Positions 11,188 to 23,548 of a stretch of 64,000 nucleotides of DNA are shown piece by piece. The DNA is from Ulota crispa (lineage: Eukaryota > Streptophyta > Bryopsida > Orthotrichales > Orthotrichaceae). The position numbers were made by a program, and so were the translations under genes. The stretch's first letter is position 1. The number at the start of each line of letters is the position of its first letter. The stretch is from assembly GCA_963920765.1 (NCBI GenBank), contig OY987251.1, positions 12,589,219 through 12,653,218 on the forward strand. The letters run 5' to 3'. Under the pieces are notes generated by a model. The model saw only the letters and a list, made by a program, of their open reading frames with translations. It ran no database searches and was not told where the DNA came from.

Positions 11188-12070
11188 AGACCACACACAT
11201 TTTTTCAAAATCAACTAGAAATTGGGGCAACAAGATTAGATGTGCATTTGAAACAAACATGAACCCAATTTGAATAATCCAACCGTACAAATGTGGAGGA
11301 CACCTTGTTTGCTGCAATGCATCAGATTTTCAGCTAGATCTACCGTTGGAGGTGAAATATTATAATGATTGAGTGAGCCGTATATGGAAAACCTCTAGTT
11401 TTCATGCTTGTGAGGTTTTGAATGTCAATGCGTCATGCAAGCTTTGATTTAGAAGAGCCTTACATTTCTAGAAAGCATGGTTTCCCACCTTTCCAACAAG
11501 ACTAGTTTCACACAAAATAGACAAAAATAACAATCACAAGGTGTAGCTAAGTGGACAAAAAGGGTCAAAAATCCCATTTTTTTGCTACCCTAAAATGGAT
11601 CTACAAGAAATTTAATAATTGTTATGGAAAATCTGATTGGTGAAAGCAATCAAGAATTGGCCTTAAATGTAGGATAATTTTTTTAGAATAAAATGATAGC
11701 ATCATTTCAATGGATTCTCAAATACTAAAATTGTACTACTATTGTATATAGAATCAATACAAGCATATTCCTTAAGCAATTTGATTTTTTTTAAGATTGC
11801 ACAATTGAAAAAGGCATTCTTCTTGAATGTTTGATGTATTGTGTTGTTGCTTTAATTCATCTTTGACCAAATGTAAATACATATTTTGAGGCCATGATGT
11901 ATAAACACCATTATTTATCAACTCACATATCCAATTCCATTGTCATTTTTTGGGTTGGATGCAAAATTCTTGTGATCACAAGCACTCTTCAAGATCATTT
12001 TCCAAATTGTTGAGCAATTTTATTTTATAGGCCAAAAACTACTCTCCCAAACCAAAATATGGTTTGGTGG
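11188..12070. other. Unassigned intergenic sequence
   Basis: No gene or repeat boundaries recognised. Confidence 0.35.
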
Positions 12071-12074
12071 TCTC

Positions 12075-12327
12075 TAAAGGGTTAATTTGGAAAACAATTT
12101 TTCCCAAAATTGATTTTGAGGATACTAAAGTTTACATTTGTGAGTATGTTTTGGTGATTTAAAGTTTTTTTAATATATAATTCTTTCAAGATATTTCATC
12201 ATTTTTCTAAGGTATTGAAAGTTTATCATAAAACTTATTGTTAATTACCAAAGTATCTTAAAAACATAAAATTCAAAAGTTTCAATATTGTTTTTTTTCC
12301 CAAATTAACAAATATGGTTATTCCTCA
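12075..12327. mobile_element. MITE family S, copy 1 (diverged)
   Basis: The right end 'cccaaattaacaaatatgg' matches the conserved S terminus, and the left part 'gggttaatttggaaaac' is an imperfect inverted counterpart. Interior inverted segments surround 'aagatatttcatcat'. Ends are approximate. Confidence 0.45.
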
Positions 12328-14143
12328 TTTACAATCTGTGACGAATTTTGCATCCCATGTATTTATAGTGCATGACACTTATAAGTAACACATAGTGTTG
12401 CTACAAGAAGTATCAAAGCACGACGCTCATACTGTACCCATTAGCTCAGTCAATAGCAATTCTACTGCCAAGAAATACAAAACCCAAGATTCATCCTCGT
12501 GGTCTTGTATTTTTAATTTGTATTTTTGATAAAGGAGTAGATTGGCCATTCAATTGGGAGTTGTTAGTTATAAGCGTCATGCACTCTGGTTTGTGAAGAA
12601 TTTGGGGTGAACAAAAATTCATGTTGCCAAGGACATAATATTTAGTTGGTAGTTGTAAATTGTCACAACATTTATAGTCCCACTATGCATTCATGACCTT
12701 GCTTTTTAAGGTCCCTGTTGTGAGATTGTGTTTTGTCACGTGACATGCATCAAGGACTACCCCAAATTGGATGTAGTTTCATCCCACGTGGATGATATGA
12801 GTTTTAGTTGATTTAATTTGGGAGTTTTTGAAGACAATATCACCTCACTTGGGTTGGCATCTCAATTTGGACCAATTAGGGTTTGATTAATAGTGGAATC
12901 ACTCCTTTTGGCTTATCTTTTACCAAGTCAAGTCTTGTGAGTGTTGAGATAGAGATGTTCTTTTGTGAGCATGACTTGGGTCCTAAAAACACTTTTTCTT
13001 CATTACTTACACTCTTGGATTATCTTGTGAGTTGGAATAATAGATAGCTTGACTAATTCAAAATGCTTACAATTTTGAATTTAGTCCTCAAAAATGTGTT
13101 TGTAATGCATTCTGAATTTCTTTTTCTTTTTTATATTTGATATTGATGCTCGATACTTAACCCTCAAACGTCCCAAGAGCATAGTAGATACGTTATTGTA
13201 TATTCGGCATTTGCTACCAATAAGAGATTTTAACTTAGGACCTCAAATAGCTCACTCAAACCGCATTTATCTATATTCCCTCTTTGTTGATACTAAATGT
13301 ATTGTAGAGGTGTGGATCCATTCCAAATACTAGAAAAATACCCCATATTGTACTGGTCGCAAAGGGCCTTTCTGATGTTTGTTGCATAGGGCAATTCATA
13401 TCTACACAAAAACTTGCATAACAAACCAGTAGCATCTCTACAAGAACCCCTTGGTTTATCCTTTATTCATGTCTTTGTTTTATCCTTACTCATGAGTTTA
13501 GTATGCTTTTTATCCTACAGGAATAACATGACCACTCAGACCATACAATTTCCTAAATTTGCATTTGATCTTTGCATTGCAAATACTTCGTACAAACGTA
13601 TGTGTATATTTTAAAACACCTAAAACAAATTAGCAATTTTTGTTATATCCACATGCGGCACTGTTTTTTGTCTTTGCAACCCATGGTTCTCTACCTAAAA
13701 AACTATAAATTTTGCTTTTGTCTTATCATCTATGTAGGGTCAAGTGCAAATTAAACCTCAAGTGCAAAAGGATCAAATTTAGTTTTTTGGAATGTATTAT
13801 TGAATGTTGGTTTTGCAAACTATGTATGAAATTTCATCCAAGCTGTTATTAAGGAGGTAACAAAATGCTTTTACGAGAATGTTTAGTGGTTAGATACAAA
13901 AAAAAAAACTATCATTTCAGCTATTAAGGATTTTGAAAATGAGTACAATAAGATAACATTTCTTGTGCACAAACAATGATTCTTTTTCTTTTTCAAGGAA
14001 AAATAATATACGTTGAAAAGCATTTAGCTAATGAAAAGTTGTTAGTTTTGGAAAGGAATGATAAAAAGGCAAGTCAAGAAAAAGCGCCAAAATCATCTTT
14101 TGAATAGGATGTTTCTAGGATCAAGTAAAATTCCCTCCATATA
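12328..14143. other. Unassigned intergenic sequence
   Basis: About 1.8 kb without gene or clear repeat. A fragment at 12441-12500 resembles a tRNA A box (TAGCTCAGT) but lacks a credible T arm. Confidence 0.35.
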
Positions 14144-14532
14144 AGGTAGCAGCATCCATAAGCGTTAGGTCCCCATGCGTGTCACCTGACAGCGACAGGG
14201 CTAATTAATAAAAAAATAAATGGTTGTGGGTGGTTTAGTGATGGTTATGGGTGATGAAGTGATGGTTGTGGGTGATTAACATGAGGTTTTGAGTACCCAT
14301 CTCACTACTTAAGAACCAACAAGCCTTGTGCTTAGCATCTCTTACACATGGTTCCTACAATTTCAGTGATTTTGGACTTTGAAAAATCTTTGTGAACAAA
14401 TGCTTGCACTTGGAACCTTGATGCCAATATTTTTGGTTTCCATTTCCTAACTTACAGTATTTTTTTTCAAAGTTAAGCAATTGTTTACCTACTCCAAAAC
14501 CCTTATTTCCACGCTTATGGGTGCGCCTACCT
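14144..14532 (+). mobile_element. TA-flanked MITE family M, copy 1
   Basis: Ends AGGTAGCAGCATCCATAAGC and GCTTATGGGTGCGCCTACCT, with TA on both sides (14142-14143, 14533-14534). The interior includes three imperfect repeats of 'gtgatggttgtgggtg' at 14220-14280. It is longer (389 bp) than the ~300-bp copies and its interior differs. Confidence 0.8.
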
Positions 14533-14804
14533 TAAATTGGACTTCAACTTTTACATCAACAACGTTTAGCACATAAATTCTACGTGCATTGAAAATGAGG
14601 TAGTTGGCAGGATGTTTAAGGAAATGCCATTGCTCTTTTCCTAGCCAAGTATTCATAAAATTTTGTAAATTTATTATGAAAGAAGAGAAGAAGTTGTAGA
14701 GTACCTTAAGTCATTATCCAACAAACAAATAGATAAGTTGTCCTTACAAAGAGCCATATGTGGAGTATTTTGTAGTTGTAAAACAGAATTTATTTGAACA
14801 TATA

Positions 14805-15117
14805 AGATAGGAACACCTAGCCTCGTGAGGGTCCCTATAACCATCACCTCTAAGATCTTGGAAAATCTATGGAAGTAAATAGATGTAATTATAAGGATGT
14901 ACAACATGTGAACATGAAATCTTAGTGTTGGTTATGGGCGCAATGGCAGTTTGCTCTTTAATAATTCACAACTTATTCTCACATTATCCAATAATACATT
15001 CAAATGTGCAAACTCATTCTTTTTTTGTTTCTAATAGGATCCTATAATTTGCTAGATGTTTATTAATAATCATCATGTTCAAAACCCTTAAACTCATGCT
15101 TATGGGTGTTCCTACCT
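14805..15117 (+). mobile_element. TA-flanked MITE family M, copy 2
   Basis: Ends AGATAGGAACACCTAGCC and CTTATGGGTGTTCCTACCT, flanked by TA at 14803-14804 and 15118-15119. The interior block 'aggatcctataatttgct' is shared with copies at 18.1, 26.0 and (reversed) 36.1 kb. An open frame across it is incidental. Confidence 0.85.
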
Positions 15118-15169
15118 TATGTAAATTAGAGAAGGTACATAAGAAATCCATGTTGATAGGCAAGTATTT

Positions 15170-15413
15170 AACACCATACTCAATAAATTGGGGAAAAATA
15201 TATGTTTGGAAACTTCTGAATATTGCATTTTTTAAAACATTTTGGTGAATTAGAGTGAATGTTACAATGATTTCTTCAAGATATTACATCAATGATGTAG
15301 GATCTTGAAGGAGTTATTATAAAATTCACTTTGATCACCCAAAATACTCTCACAAATGCAAAATTTAAAAGTCCCAAAGCGTATCTTTTTCCCAATTTAT
15401 CAAATATGATGTT
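15170..15413. mobile_element. MITE family S, copy 2
   Basis: Ends AACACCATACTCAATAAATT and its imperfect complement 'aatttatcaaatatgatgtt'. The body folds back around 'gatattacatcaatgatgta'. About 244 bp. Confidence 0.65.
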
Positions 15414-15539
15414 ATTCACAATAAAGTACAACTCAACTCTTGCTATGCAAGGTCTTCACCATTGGTCATTATCTCCAAGTTGGTGACTAAATTTTTTAAA
15501 AAAATCTTGCATAAACTCCATTCTCCTTCATTATTGAAA

Positions 15540-15793
15540 GGAGGCAAGCTATTTTGTGAGCGTAGAACAATGAGCCTATGAGCGGTGAGCCAAGATTTTG
15601 TGAGCGGGAATTAATTTTGAGCTTAAAATTAATGGAAAACTTAAGAACAACAATTTTTCAAGAGATGAATGTTTATAATGTGCAAATATAAGGTCCTATA
15701 TACACATTTGTAGGTGAAATTTAATATTTTTACAAAATAATTACGCTCACGACCCACTGCTCATGAATCTGTGCTCGCGATTTAGCATTCCCC
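15540..15793. mobile_element. MITE family R, copy 1
   Basis: Left end GGAGGCAAGCTATTTTGTGA and right end AGCATTCCCC belong to the R terminus. Flanks ttattgaaa and ttgctgaaa are a decayed target duplication. The interior tgagcggtgagccaag block is shared with copies at 34.9, 44.3 and 50.4 kb. Confidence 0.7.
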
Positions 15794-15802
15794 TTGCTGA
15801 AA

Positions 15803-17378
15803 GACTCTTATATTTTTGGAGGTACATGTGTCGAAATTAATGATTTGCAAACAAAAAAACTGCAAACAGCCCTGGAATTTGAGTGCCTACTACAAGATAC
15901 AAAACACTATAAAAAAATGTATTAATTTTTGAAGGTTCAAAAAAACTGCAGTGAATGCTCTATAGAGAACAAATTGCGAGTATAACATTGAAAAGATAAT
16001 ACAAAATATGCCTCAATGAACTTCAAAAGTCGCATATTTACTAAATTTGACTAATCTCATCATAAGTATTTAAGAATTACAATTTGGATTAATATAAGAT
16101 AATAGGAGCTTTTAAAGGATTTACACTTCTTTTCGAAGGGTTTTCCATGAAATTTTCATCTCTCAATGAGAATATTTAGGAATTATGAAGAAATTTGTGA
16201 ATTGTCTTTTTTTATGGTTAATTACTTACTCAATTGTAACATGTGAATGCATTTTAACTTAAATAAAACATAAAAAGGACTCATTGAGGATCCATTATCA
16301 ATCTTCTGCAATCCTTGTTTGGATGCTATCAATGAACTGAAAACTTTTTGATTGAGAATGATGATATTTTGAATAGAACTTGCCATACTGATAAGACTAA
16401 GAACTTCAAGAAAAATTTAGATGAAATAGATAGTATTGTTGAGTTTAATATTCCAATGATACTTTTGCTAAGGATTCAAGAAAAAACCTTAGGATGTTGT
16501 AGTTGGCTCCTATTACATAGTGGTTATTCATTCATTCCATTCCAAATGTTTATTGTCCATTAAAAGTGTCCTCACATGGTTAAGATGAAAGTGAGACTTA
16601 AAAAGGTAAAATCTAAAAGATTTTACTTGAAGTGTCTGACACTAATTATAAGGTCATCATTCAACCCCTAAACAACAAAATTGAAATTCAACTTCTTTTT
16701 ATTGTTGACAAGGTTCTAACAAGAGTAATATTTGTCAATTTTTTGTGAAATTTAGATAGGACATATGTGTTCACCACTAAATTAAAGCTCTAGAGTTCTT
16801 TAAGCAATTGGTACTCAATATTCACGCCCCTAAAGGATCTTTGTATTGCATAGAGGACTAGATGGGAAATAAGATGGCACCAATTCTTTTGAGTGCTACA
16901 CCAATAGTGGGTGCAAGAGGTGAAAAAGGGCAAGAAGGCCAATATCTAACAAAATGGGTGAACAATACACAACTAGTCAAAACTAGCCTACCATTTGAGT
17001 AACGTAATGCTCGAATTACCGTGAAGAAATAGTTTTTCTTACCATAATACATGTGCCCAATTGGTCTCATAATTTTCACACATATTCTCATCACATTTAC
17101 GCAACATATTCTAAAAGTCACAAAAAAAAAGTTATTCATTTAAATTTATGATCTCCTAAAATTAGTTTTCTCCCTATGGAAACACTCAATATTGAGAAAT
17201 TTCATCTTTGAATGTTATATTCTCACCAATGATAAGGATTTAGCGTCTAAATCTCATAAGAACGGTACAAAATCAAGTTAATTTTGAGATCGCATGATTG
17301 ATTGATAAAAGCCTTTTCCAAAAATTCACTACAAAGATGCAAGGGTGGGTCAGTGGGTGTATTTCAGAAGATCATACG
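15803..17378. other. Unassigned intergenic sequence
   Basis: Two short frames (16348-16563 plus, 16858-17139 minus) carry no recognisable domain. No repeat ends seen. Confidence 0.35.
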
Positions 17379-17527
17379 TTACAAGGGAAACTGTCCAAAA
17401 TGACAAAAATATGTCTAAATTAATATGGCTAAATCTATAAAAATTGTTTAATTTGACAATTTTTTTGTCATTTTGGACATATTTTGTCAATTTGGACATG
17501 TCAATTAGAACACAATTTCTTATAATA
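17379..17527 (+). mobile_element. Degraded CACTA-type MITE
   Basis: It aligns throughout with the intact copy at 24648-24797: 'ctgtccaaaatgacaaaaa' on the left and 'ggacatgtcaatta' plus 'acacaatttctt' on the right. The terminal CACTACAAG motif is degraded to gttacaag. Confidence 0.65.
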
Positions 17528-17600
17528 ATAATTAGGGGTAATTCACACACCATGTGGCAACTTCAATGTCCCATAGAAATCTGAGAATCTAATTGATGTA

Positions 17601-17732
17601 AGCGGTATACAAACCCATTTCTGACCCTTTTGCAAATCCAACCCTATGTACCGGGGGTGCTCATATTAGAACTAAAATGATTTTCCTCAATACATAGGGT
17701 CGGATTTGCTAAAGGGTTGGGTATGTATACCT
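17601..17732. mobile_element. 132-bp hairpin MITE with TA duplication
   Basis: TA at 17599-17600 and 17733-17734 flank AGCGGTATACAAACCC and GGGTATGTATACCT. The arms continue as inverted repeats (gacccttttgcaaatcc / ggatttgctaaagggtt). The terminus belongs to the AGGTA...TACCT group. Confidence 0.75.
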
Positions 17733-17734
17733 TA

Positions 17735-18068
17735 AAGCCAAAAGTTTGGACTTGGTGCTTCACATCATGTCCCAAGTCCCACATCTTGGTTGATGATATG
17801 GCAACATTTTTTGAAAACTTTGGTATCAAGGAAAGTAGAACATCACTCAAAGTTTGGGTGATCATTTTGTTAAACCCAACTTCTAGCTCAAGCCTCATCA
17901 ATATTTTTGCATAAAATACTCATGATTTTCTTTAGTACTCCTATTTGCACTTAATAATTTTACAAATTTGGGATCTCACATTGAGGTGGGACTTGCAGAG
18001 ATGAGACGTTGGACGTAGTGTGAACCGCTCCTTATTAGCAGTTCTAGAGGAAATTGTCCATTCAGGGC
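17735..18068. other. Unassigned intergenic sequence
   Basis: No recognisable gene. Frames on both strands overlap and carry no domain. Confidence 0.35.
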
Positions 18069-18070
18069 TA

Positions 18071-18370
18071 AAGTAAGAGCACCCATAAGCGTCAGTGTCC
18101 CCATAACCGTCACTTCTGAAATCTTGAAAAATCTGTGGAAGTGAATAGATGTAATGACAAGAAATACAACATGTGAACATGAATTCTTAAAAATGGTTAT
18201 GGGTGCAATTGCAGTTTGTTCTTTAAAAATCCATAGCTTATTCTCACAATATCCAAAAATACTAACTCATTTTTTTTCTGTTCCTAATAGGATCCTATAA
18301 TTTGCTATTTGTTTATACATGGTCATCATGTTCAAAACCCTTAGTTTGACGTTTATGGATGCTCCTACCT
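18071..18370 (+). mobile_element. TA-flanked MITE family M, copy 3
   Basis: Ends AAGTAAGAGCACCCATAAGC and TTTATGGATGCTCCTACCT, with TA at 18069-18070 and 18371-18372. 300 bp. Interior shared with the other M copies. Confidence 0.88.
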
Positions 18371-18688
18371 TAAAGGTTGGAAATTTTGCCATCTGCCCTG
18401 AAGCATGTGGTTTGATTTTATGAAATAGCAATATTTAGACAACACACCAGTTTGCTGTACTCTACATTGATGGGGGTGAAGGAGGCGAGCAATGGAAATT
18501 AAATTGGCACAGTTTCACATGGTCTCAACCGTCTCATACTCTAATGAGTCTAATCCTGGAAGGTGTTATTTTCACCAACCGAGACCATTTATGAGACACA
18601 GTCCAAAGTTATTTTCTGCAATAATTCCCTCCCGATTAAACTTCAAGCAGTAATAAAATATGTATACCACAATTGTTAGTGATATAAG

Positions 18689-18850
18689 CACTAGAAGAAA
18701 AATAGCAATAAACAACTAAGTAATTTAGTTGTTGTGCAGTTATTGTGACCACATGTAATCATTTTGTAGTTGTTATATGGCCACATATGGTCACAATAAT
18801 TACACTAAAACTAAATTACTTAATTGTTAATTGTCATTTTTCTTCTAGTG
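18689..18850. mobile_element. CACTA-type MITE, 162 bp
   Basis: Ends CACTAGAAGAAAAATAGCAA and the complementary ...TTTTTCTTCTAGTG, flanked by the 3-bp duplication AAG (18686-18688, 18851-18853). A terminal CACTA and 3-bp duplication are the hallmarks of CACTA (En/Spm) transposons. Almost the entire element is an imperfect palindrome. Confidence 0.88.
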
Positions 18851-18853
18851 AAG

Positions 18854-19365
18854 GTAGAAGCACCTAAATGTGACACTTTTGTTAAATCAATTCACTAGAA
18901 GTGTGCATTGAGATTCTGAGATTATAGAAGGGTTAGGAAACCAACAAAGAGTGCTGAAAATTTGATTTTTGGAATTTTCTAAGATTGTATGAATAAATTA
19001 CAAATTGTTGAAGGTAATCTCCTAGATACACCTATTGTAGACAATAGACCCTCATTGAATTGCTTGTATTGAAATGCAAATGCAACATCAAAAAAATCTT
19101 GTCACATGCTACCACCTATACTATTTGTGTTCCAATACTCAATTATGATGACAGCTTTAGCTGACATGCATGTCTGATTTAAGGATCTGATGGATCAGAA
19201 TACAGGCTCATTTATAGGTGTCCGTAAACAAATGTTGTCTAATTTAGGTATTTCTACCTTATTTGAATTGGAAGATCAACTTTCAAATGGCAAATCTTGG
19301 TTCCAACATGTCAAGGTGTCCTTGATTCCGCTAAGAGCCTAAGACTATAGTATAGGACCTATATA
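18854..19365. other. Unassigned intergenic sequence
   Basis: Nothing recognised. Confidence 0.35.
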
Positions 19366-19763
19366 AGGTAGAACCACCCATTCTTGATCATTTAAGCTCT
19401 TGCACGTTAGCACATTAGAGCAACAATGGAGCACAAAATTTTATTTGGTGGCTTCATACAAAATATTGCGACACAATTTTTTTTGGATTTTTCAGGCAAG
19501 ACTAAATTATATACAAATTTTGAAGTGCATAAAGTGTTCTAAACCCATATACAATCACTAGACTCTCCTAATCCTCATCATAACCAAAACTCTTCTTGCT
19601 CACTACTTCCTACTTTCTTTTGGGACACAAGTCTTGACCTCATTTGTCTTAATCTTGAAAAGAGAAAAAATATGCATTCCAAGGCTTGAAAATAGGCGTT
19701 GGAAATAGCACACCTTGGACTGGTTGAGTTTGGATCCCTGGTTGGGAATGGGTGGTTCTACCT
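19366..19763. mobile_element. TA-flanked MITE of the AGGTA group, 398 bp
   Basis: Ends AGGTAGAACCACCCATTC and its near-complement GAATGGGTGGTTCTACCT, flanked by TA (19364-19365, 19764-19765). The interior is unlike families M and N. Confidence 0.8.
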
Positions 19764-19873
19764 TAGTGAAGTTGGGTTCAAACATCACAAGAGAAAATCA
19801 CTACAAGTGTTCTATCTAAGCCAAACGGGAAGCTCATGGTTTTTACACAAGAGTGATCTTGATTGGCACTCAA

Positions 19874-20796
19874 CCCCTAAAGGACCAACTGTCCCCTTGG
19901 GGGACAAATGGATTTCGGGCATGTACCTACAGCTAATTTACTTTTTGTGATTTTTTGAAACTTTTATTGAAGGTGGGAAATTCAAAGATCTATGTGGGCA
20001 TCTAACTTTTTCTTCATTCTGACATTTATTGAAGAAGTTATGCATGGATCTTTGAAAAGGGGCGAGGGTGAGCAGCCAAAAAAAATTTCAAAATTGCAAT
20101 TTAAAAAAATTAAAATCTGAAATTGGTTCTTTAGATTTTTACAAATGTGGGAATCTTTAAATCACTCAATTTTGACTCATGAGATGAAAGTTATGAGAAG
20201 TTTTAGTTTGCAGGTAGGTATGGGACTCCCAAACCTCCATTCTTTTTGCATCTTGTAAAAAATTTTGCTTTTTTTTTTAAACTTTTTTTTCCAAGTTGTA
20301 ATAGACTAAGATTCCTTGGTTTTAGCCTTTTGGATTAAAGTAATTCAGATTTCTGAATTTTACATAAATTCTCCAATTTTGCCTAGCATATATGCAAATA
20401 ACATGGCCCTCCGGCATTGTAAATTTTACAAAGTATGATCCACATCTTCAATTCATTTGAAAATTCTCCCACACATACTTGACTTGGTCTTCTACATGGA
20501 AAAAATAAACCTCAACTTTGCATTGAGCAGTCTTTTTGATATGGGAGCCGTTAGAGGTTTCTGAAATTTTTGGGCAACAAGGAAAAAAACTTTTTTTCTT
20601 ACTTCAAATATCAATATCTCACTCCTCTACATCCAAAATGAGCTGAAAATTTTCCCTCAAATACCTCCCATAATCTAGGGCAAGATCTTATGATTGAATT
20701 TAAAGAAAAATTGTTTTTCCTACCTTTCTACTCAAAACCCCAAAAGTAACAATTTTCACTGATTTTTTATGAAAAAAGGGCTTGATCTTCTTGGGG
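19874..20796 (+). mobile_element. TTAA-flanked element, family A, copy 3
   Basis: Flanks TCAA (19870-19873, one change) and TTAA (20797-20800). Ends CCCCTAAAGGACCAACTGTC and CTTGATCTTCTTGGGG. Very close to the reverse copy at 30424-31373 over the block near 'ccctcattctttttgca'-type sequence. 923 bp. Confidence 0.87.
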
Positions 20797-21565
20797 TTAA
20801 ACGAAGCTCGCGGAGCCTAAAGAGTTGGTCGCTATTTGTGTTTGGTTAACCATGGCAACTGCAACTAACTCTTTATGCTCTACGAAATGGAGAAATTTCT
20901 CACCTAATGAAGAGCAACAATTGTGCTTGAGTGTATTGCGATTTCCAAAACCAATTGGAGATTAGGGCCACAAGTTCCTTGGCAGGTCGTTACGGGAATT
21001 GCACGCGTTACAGGACCCTCCTTTTACCTTTTTGGGGCTCTTACCCTTGCCCCCAATGAGGATGCCATTAGGTCCTTGTGCAAACATATGTTATGGAGAT
21101 TGAAAAATATTCACCTATTTGTAGCCCAAGTTTGGCCACCTTGTTAGAAGGGAGCACTGAGCACACAACCCTTGCTATTGGGATTAATGCCATGGTAGAG
21201 CCAGTACAGATCATTATGTTATAGACAAGTCCTACTCTGTGTGTAAACAGACATTAAAAAATCCTAATTTTTTTAGAAATTTAGTCATCTATAAATGGAA
21301 AGGTGAAAAAGAGTTACCTAGCAACTAAGGACAAGCAAACTTCCATGAGATTTGGAAGGAACTTTAAAATAGGTTGATGACCTGGACTTATGCACTTTCT
21401 ATTTTATGATTCATTCCAGAGGCATGTCAAGTTATGGGTTTAATTTTAAAATGAACAAAAATACAGACTTGGATGGTTTGACCCAGAGTTTATTATTTCC
21501 CAAAAGCTCTCTTCCAAGACAGCAACACACACTAAAAAGTGATTGGACAAGTAATCAGAAAGGGC

Positions 21566-21585
21566 GGGGGGGGGGGGGGGGGGGG
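21566..21585. repeat. Run of 20 G
   Basis: An uninterrupted homopolymer of 20 G, preceded by GGGC. It could form a G-quadruplex, or the length may be a sequencing or assembly estimate. Confidence 0.85.
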
Positions 21586-21980
21586 CGAAATTAGCAAGTT
21601 TCTTCACCATCTTTGCCAATGTGCCACGATTGTAAACTTTTTAATTCCTTATGCTAACTAAAATGCAAAAAGGTCACAGCTTAATTTGACACCCACGATG
21701 ACGGCCTTCAGTAGGGTAGTCACGGCTTCTCTGAGAATGAAAAGAGAATGGAGATTGAGAAGTTGTGGAGAGAAAAGAGGAATTAATAGGAGCTCATTTT
21801 TTGTGAAAATAGTATGACATCCCATTTATTTGTTTTGGAGAATGAGAATGAAGAGTGATTACCTACTTTCAGAAGATGCAATAATTATTACACTCTCCAC
21901 CAACGGGAGCAGTCAATCAACGACAAAAAGAAGCACAACAAGGTGAAACGTGGGTTGCAAGAGGTGAAACTTCTCCTGCT

Positions 21981-22040
21981 AAACTTCTCACCGCCCCATT
22001 CTTCACCTCCCGAGGAGAAAAATGGGGCGGTGAGAAATTT
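21981..22040. repeat. 20-bp-stem hairpin
   Basis: Arms 21981-22000 and 22021-22040 are complementary at 19 of 20 positions (core 'ctcaccgccccatt'), with a 20-nt loop that itself holds cctcc/ggagg. GC-rich relative to its surroundings. Confidence 0.8.
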
Positions 22041-22634
22041 CACACGCTAACAAAAACAGAAGCTCCAATAGCCAACAACAAAGCAACACATTTTCATTCT
22101 CCGCATGGAGCCAAGAAAGTGCTGTGATTACCCATAGTGGCTCTCCCCGCCAACCATAGCTCCCCATCCAAGAAATGGTTAGGGTCGTTGGACCATCAAA
22201 AGTAAGGTATTTTCATTTGCGTCAAGAGAACAAAAAGAAAAAAGAAAAAAGAAAACATAAAACATAAAACATAAAGATTATAAATGTGTATAGATACTTT
22301 TTGTTTTAGTTTTTGTCCATGATGTTTATTTGGGTCGGTATAAACTCTTACACCAAATGTTGCATTTAGGTTCCCTACGCTATTTTTTTGATATTTTACA
22401 CTACATAAATACTTATTGATACTACATTAATTTTCATCAGCATAAAATATTTAAAGGGCTCAGCAACAACTAAGTTGCAAAACATTATAATAGCAACATT
22501 TAGGTCACAATCCAGTGAATGTTTAGGTCATAATCCATGTGAAATCCTTATATCTAAAGAGTTGCACGAACCTCCAAGTGGCCAAGCAATGAGTTATGAG
22601 ATAAATTTCTACAATAAGGCAACTTGAACATTAA

Positions 22635-23544
22635 CCCCTAAAGGCCCAACTGTCCCCTAGGGGACAAATGGATTTCAGGCATGTACCTATAGCTAATCTA
22701 GTTTTTGTGATTTTTTTTAAATTTTATTGAATGTGGGGAAATCCAAGACCTACGCAAGCATCTATTTTTTTCTTCATTTTGACATTTGACAAAGAAGTTG
22801 TGCAAGAATTTCAGCAATTGGGGGAGGGCAATCCAGGCGGCCCAAAAACTTCATTAAAATTTGAATTTTTAAAAATAAAAATCTAAAATTGGTTCTTTAG
22901 ATTTTTTCGTAAGTGGGAAGCTTTGAATCATTCAATTTCAATAAATGAGATGAAAATTTTGAGATGTTTTTGTTTGTGAGTAGTTATGGATCCTCTATAC
23001 CAAAATAAACTTTGAAGTCCTTTATTTTCCACAATTTTTAATACTTTGGAAAAAAAACTAAACCTTAGGAGGTAGATTGTTTATAACAACATTATGACCG
23101 TTGGGATTTGCAATTTTCATTTCAATAATTAAATTCTTAACAATTTAATGATTTGACTTATTCTCTACTTCTTTTTACTTACTACTTTTTTCTAGTTGAT
23201 TTGAAAATTTTCCCACACATACCTAACTTGGTCTTCTACATGGAAAAAATAAACGCCAACTTTGCGTAGAGTAATTTTTTCATGTAAGAGTGGTCAAAGG
23301 CTTCTAATTTTTTTGGACAGCATTGAAAAAAACTTTTTTTTTTCACTTCAGATTTAAAATATCTCCCTCCTCTCCATCTAGAATCAGTTGATTTTTTCCC
23401 CACAAGTACCTCTTCTAGTCTAAGGCAAGATCCTACAAGTGGATTTGCAAAACAAATTTTATTTCCTACTTTTCTACTCATTCCCTCCAAAGTGGCAATT
23501 AATAGTGACTTTCATTGGAAAAAAAGGGCTTGGATGTTTAGGGG
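22635..23544 (+). mobile_element. TTAA-flanked element, family A, copy 4
   Basis: TTAA at 22631-22634 and 23545-23548. Ends CCCCTAAAGGCCCAACTGTC and CTTGGATGTTTAGGGG. The 910-bp body has the standard family A blocks. It shares its right TTAA with the next element. Confidence 0.88.
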
Positions 23545-23548
23545 TTAA

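Larger units (their letters stand above)
20801..22344. other. Unassigned intergenic sequence with G-run and hairpin
   Basis: No gene is supported. A plus-strand frame at 20923-21147 opens with GTG and has no recognisable domain. Notable items are the poly-G run and the hairpin listed separately. Confidence 0.35.

Noticed and set aside
12434..12505. Possible tRNA gene
   Set aside because: There is an A-box-like TAGCTCAGT and a TGCCAA loop-like string, but no convincing acceptor stem or T arm.
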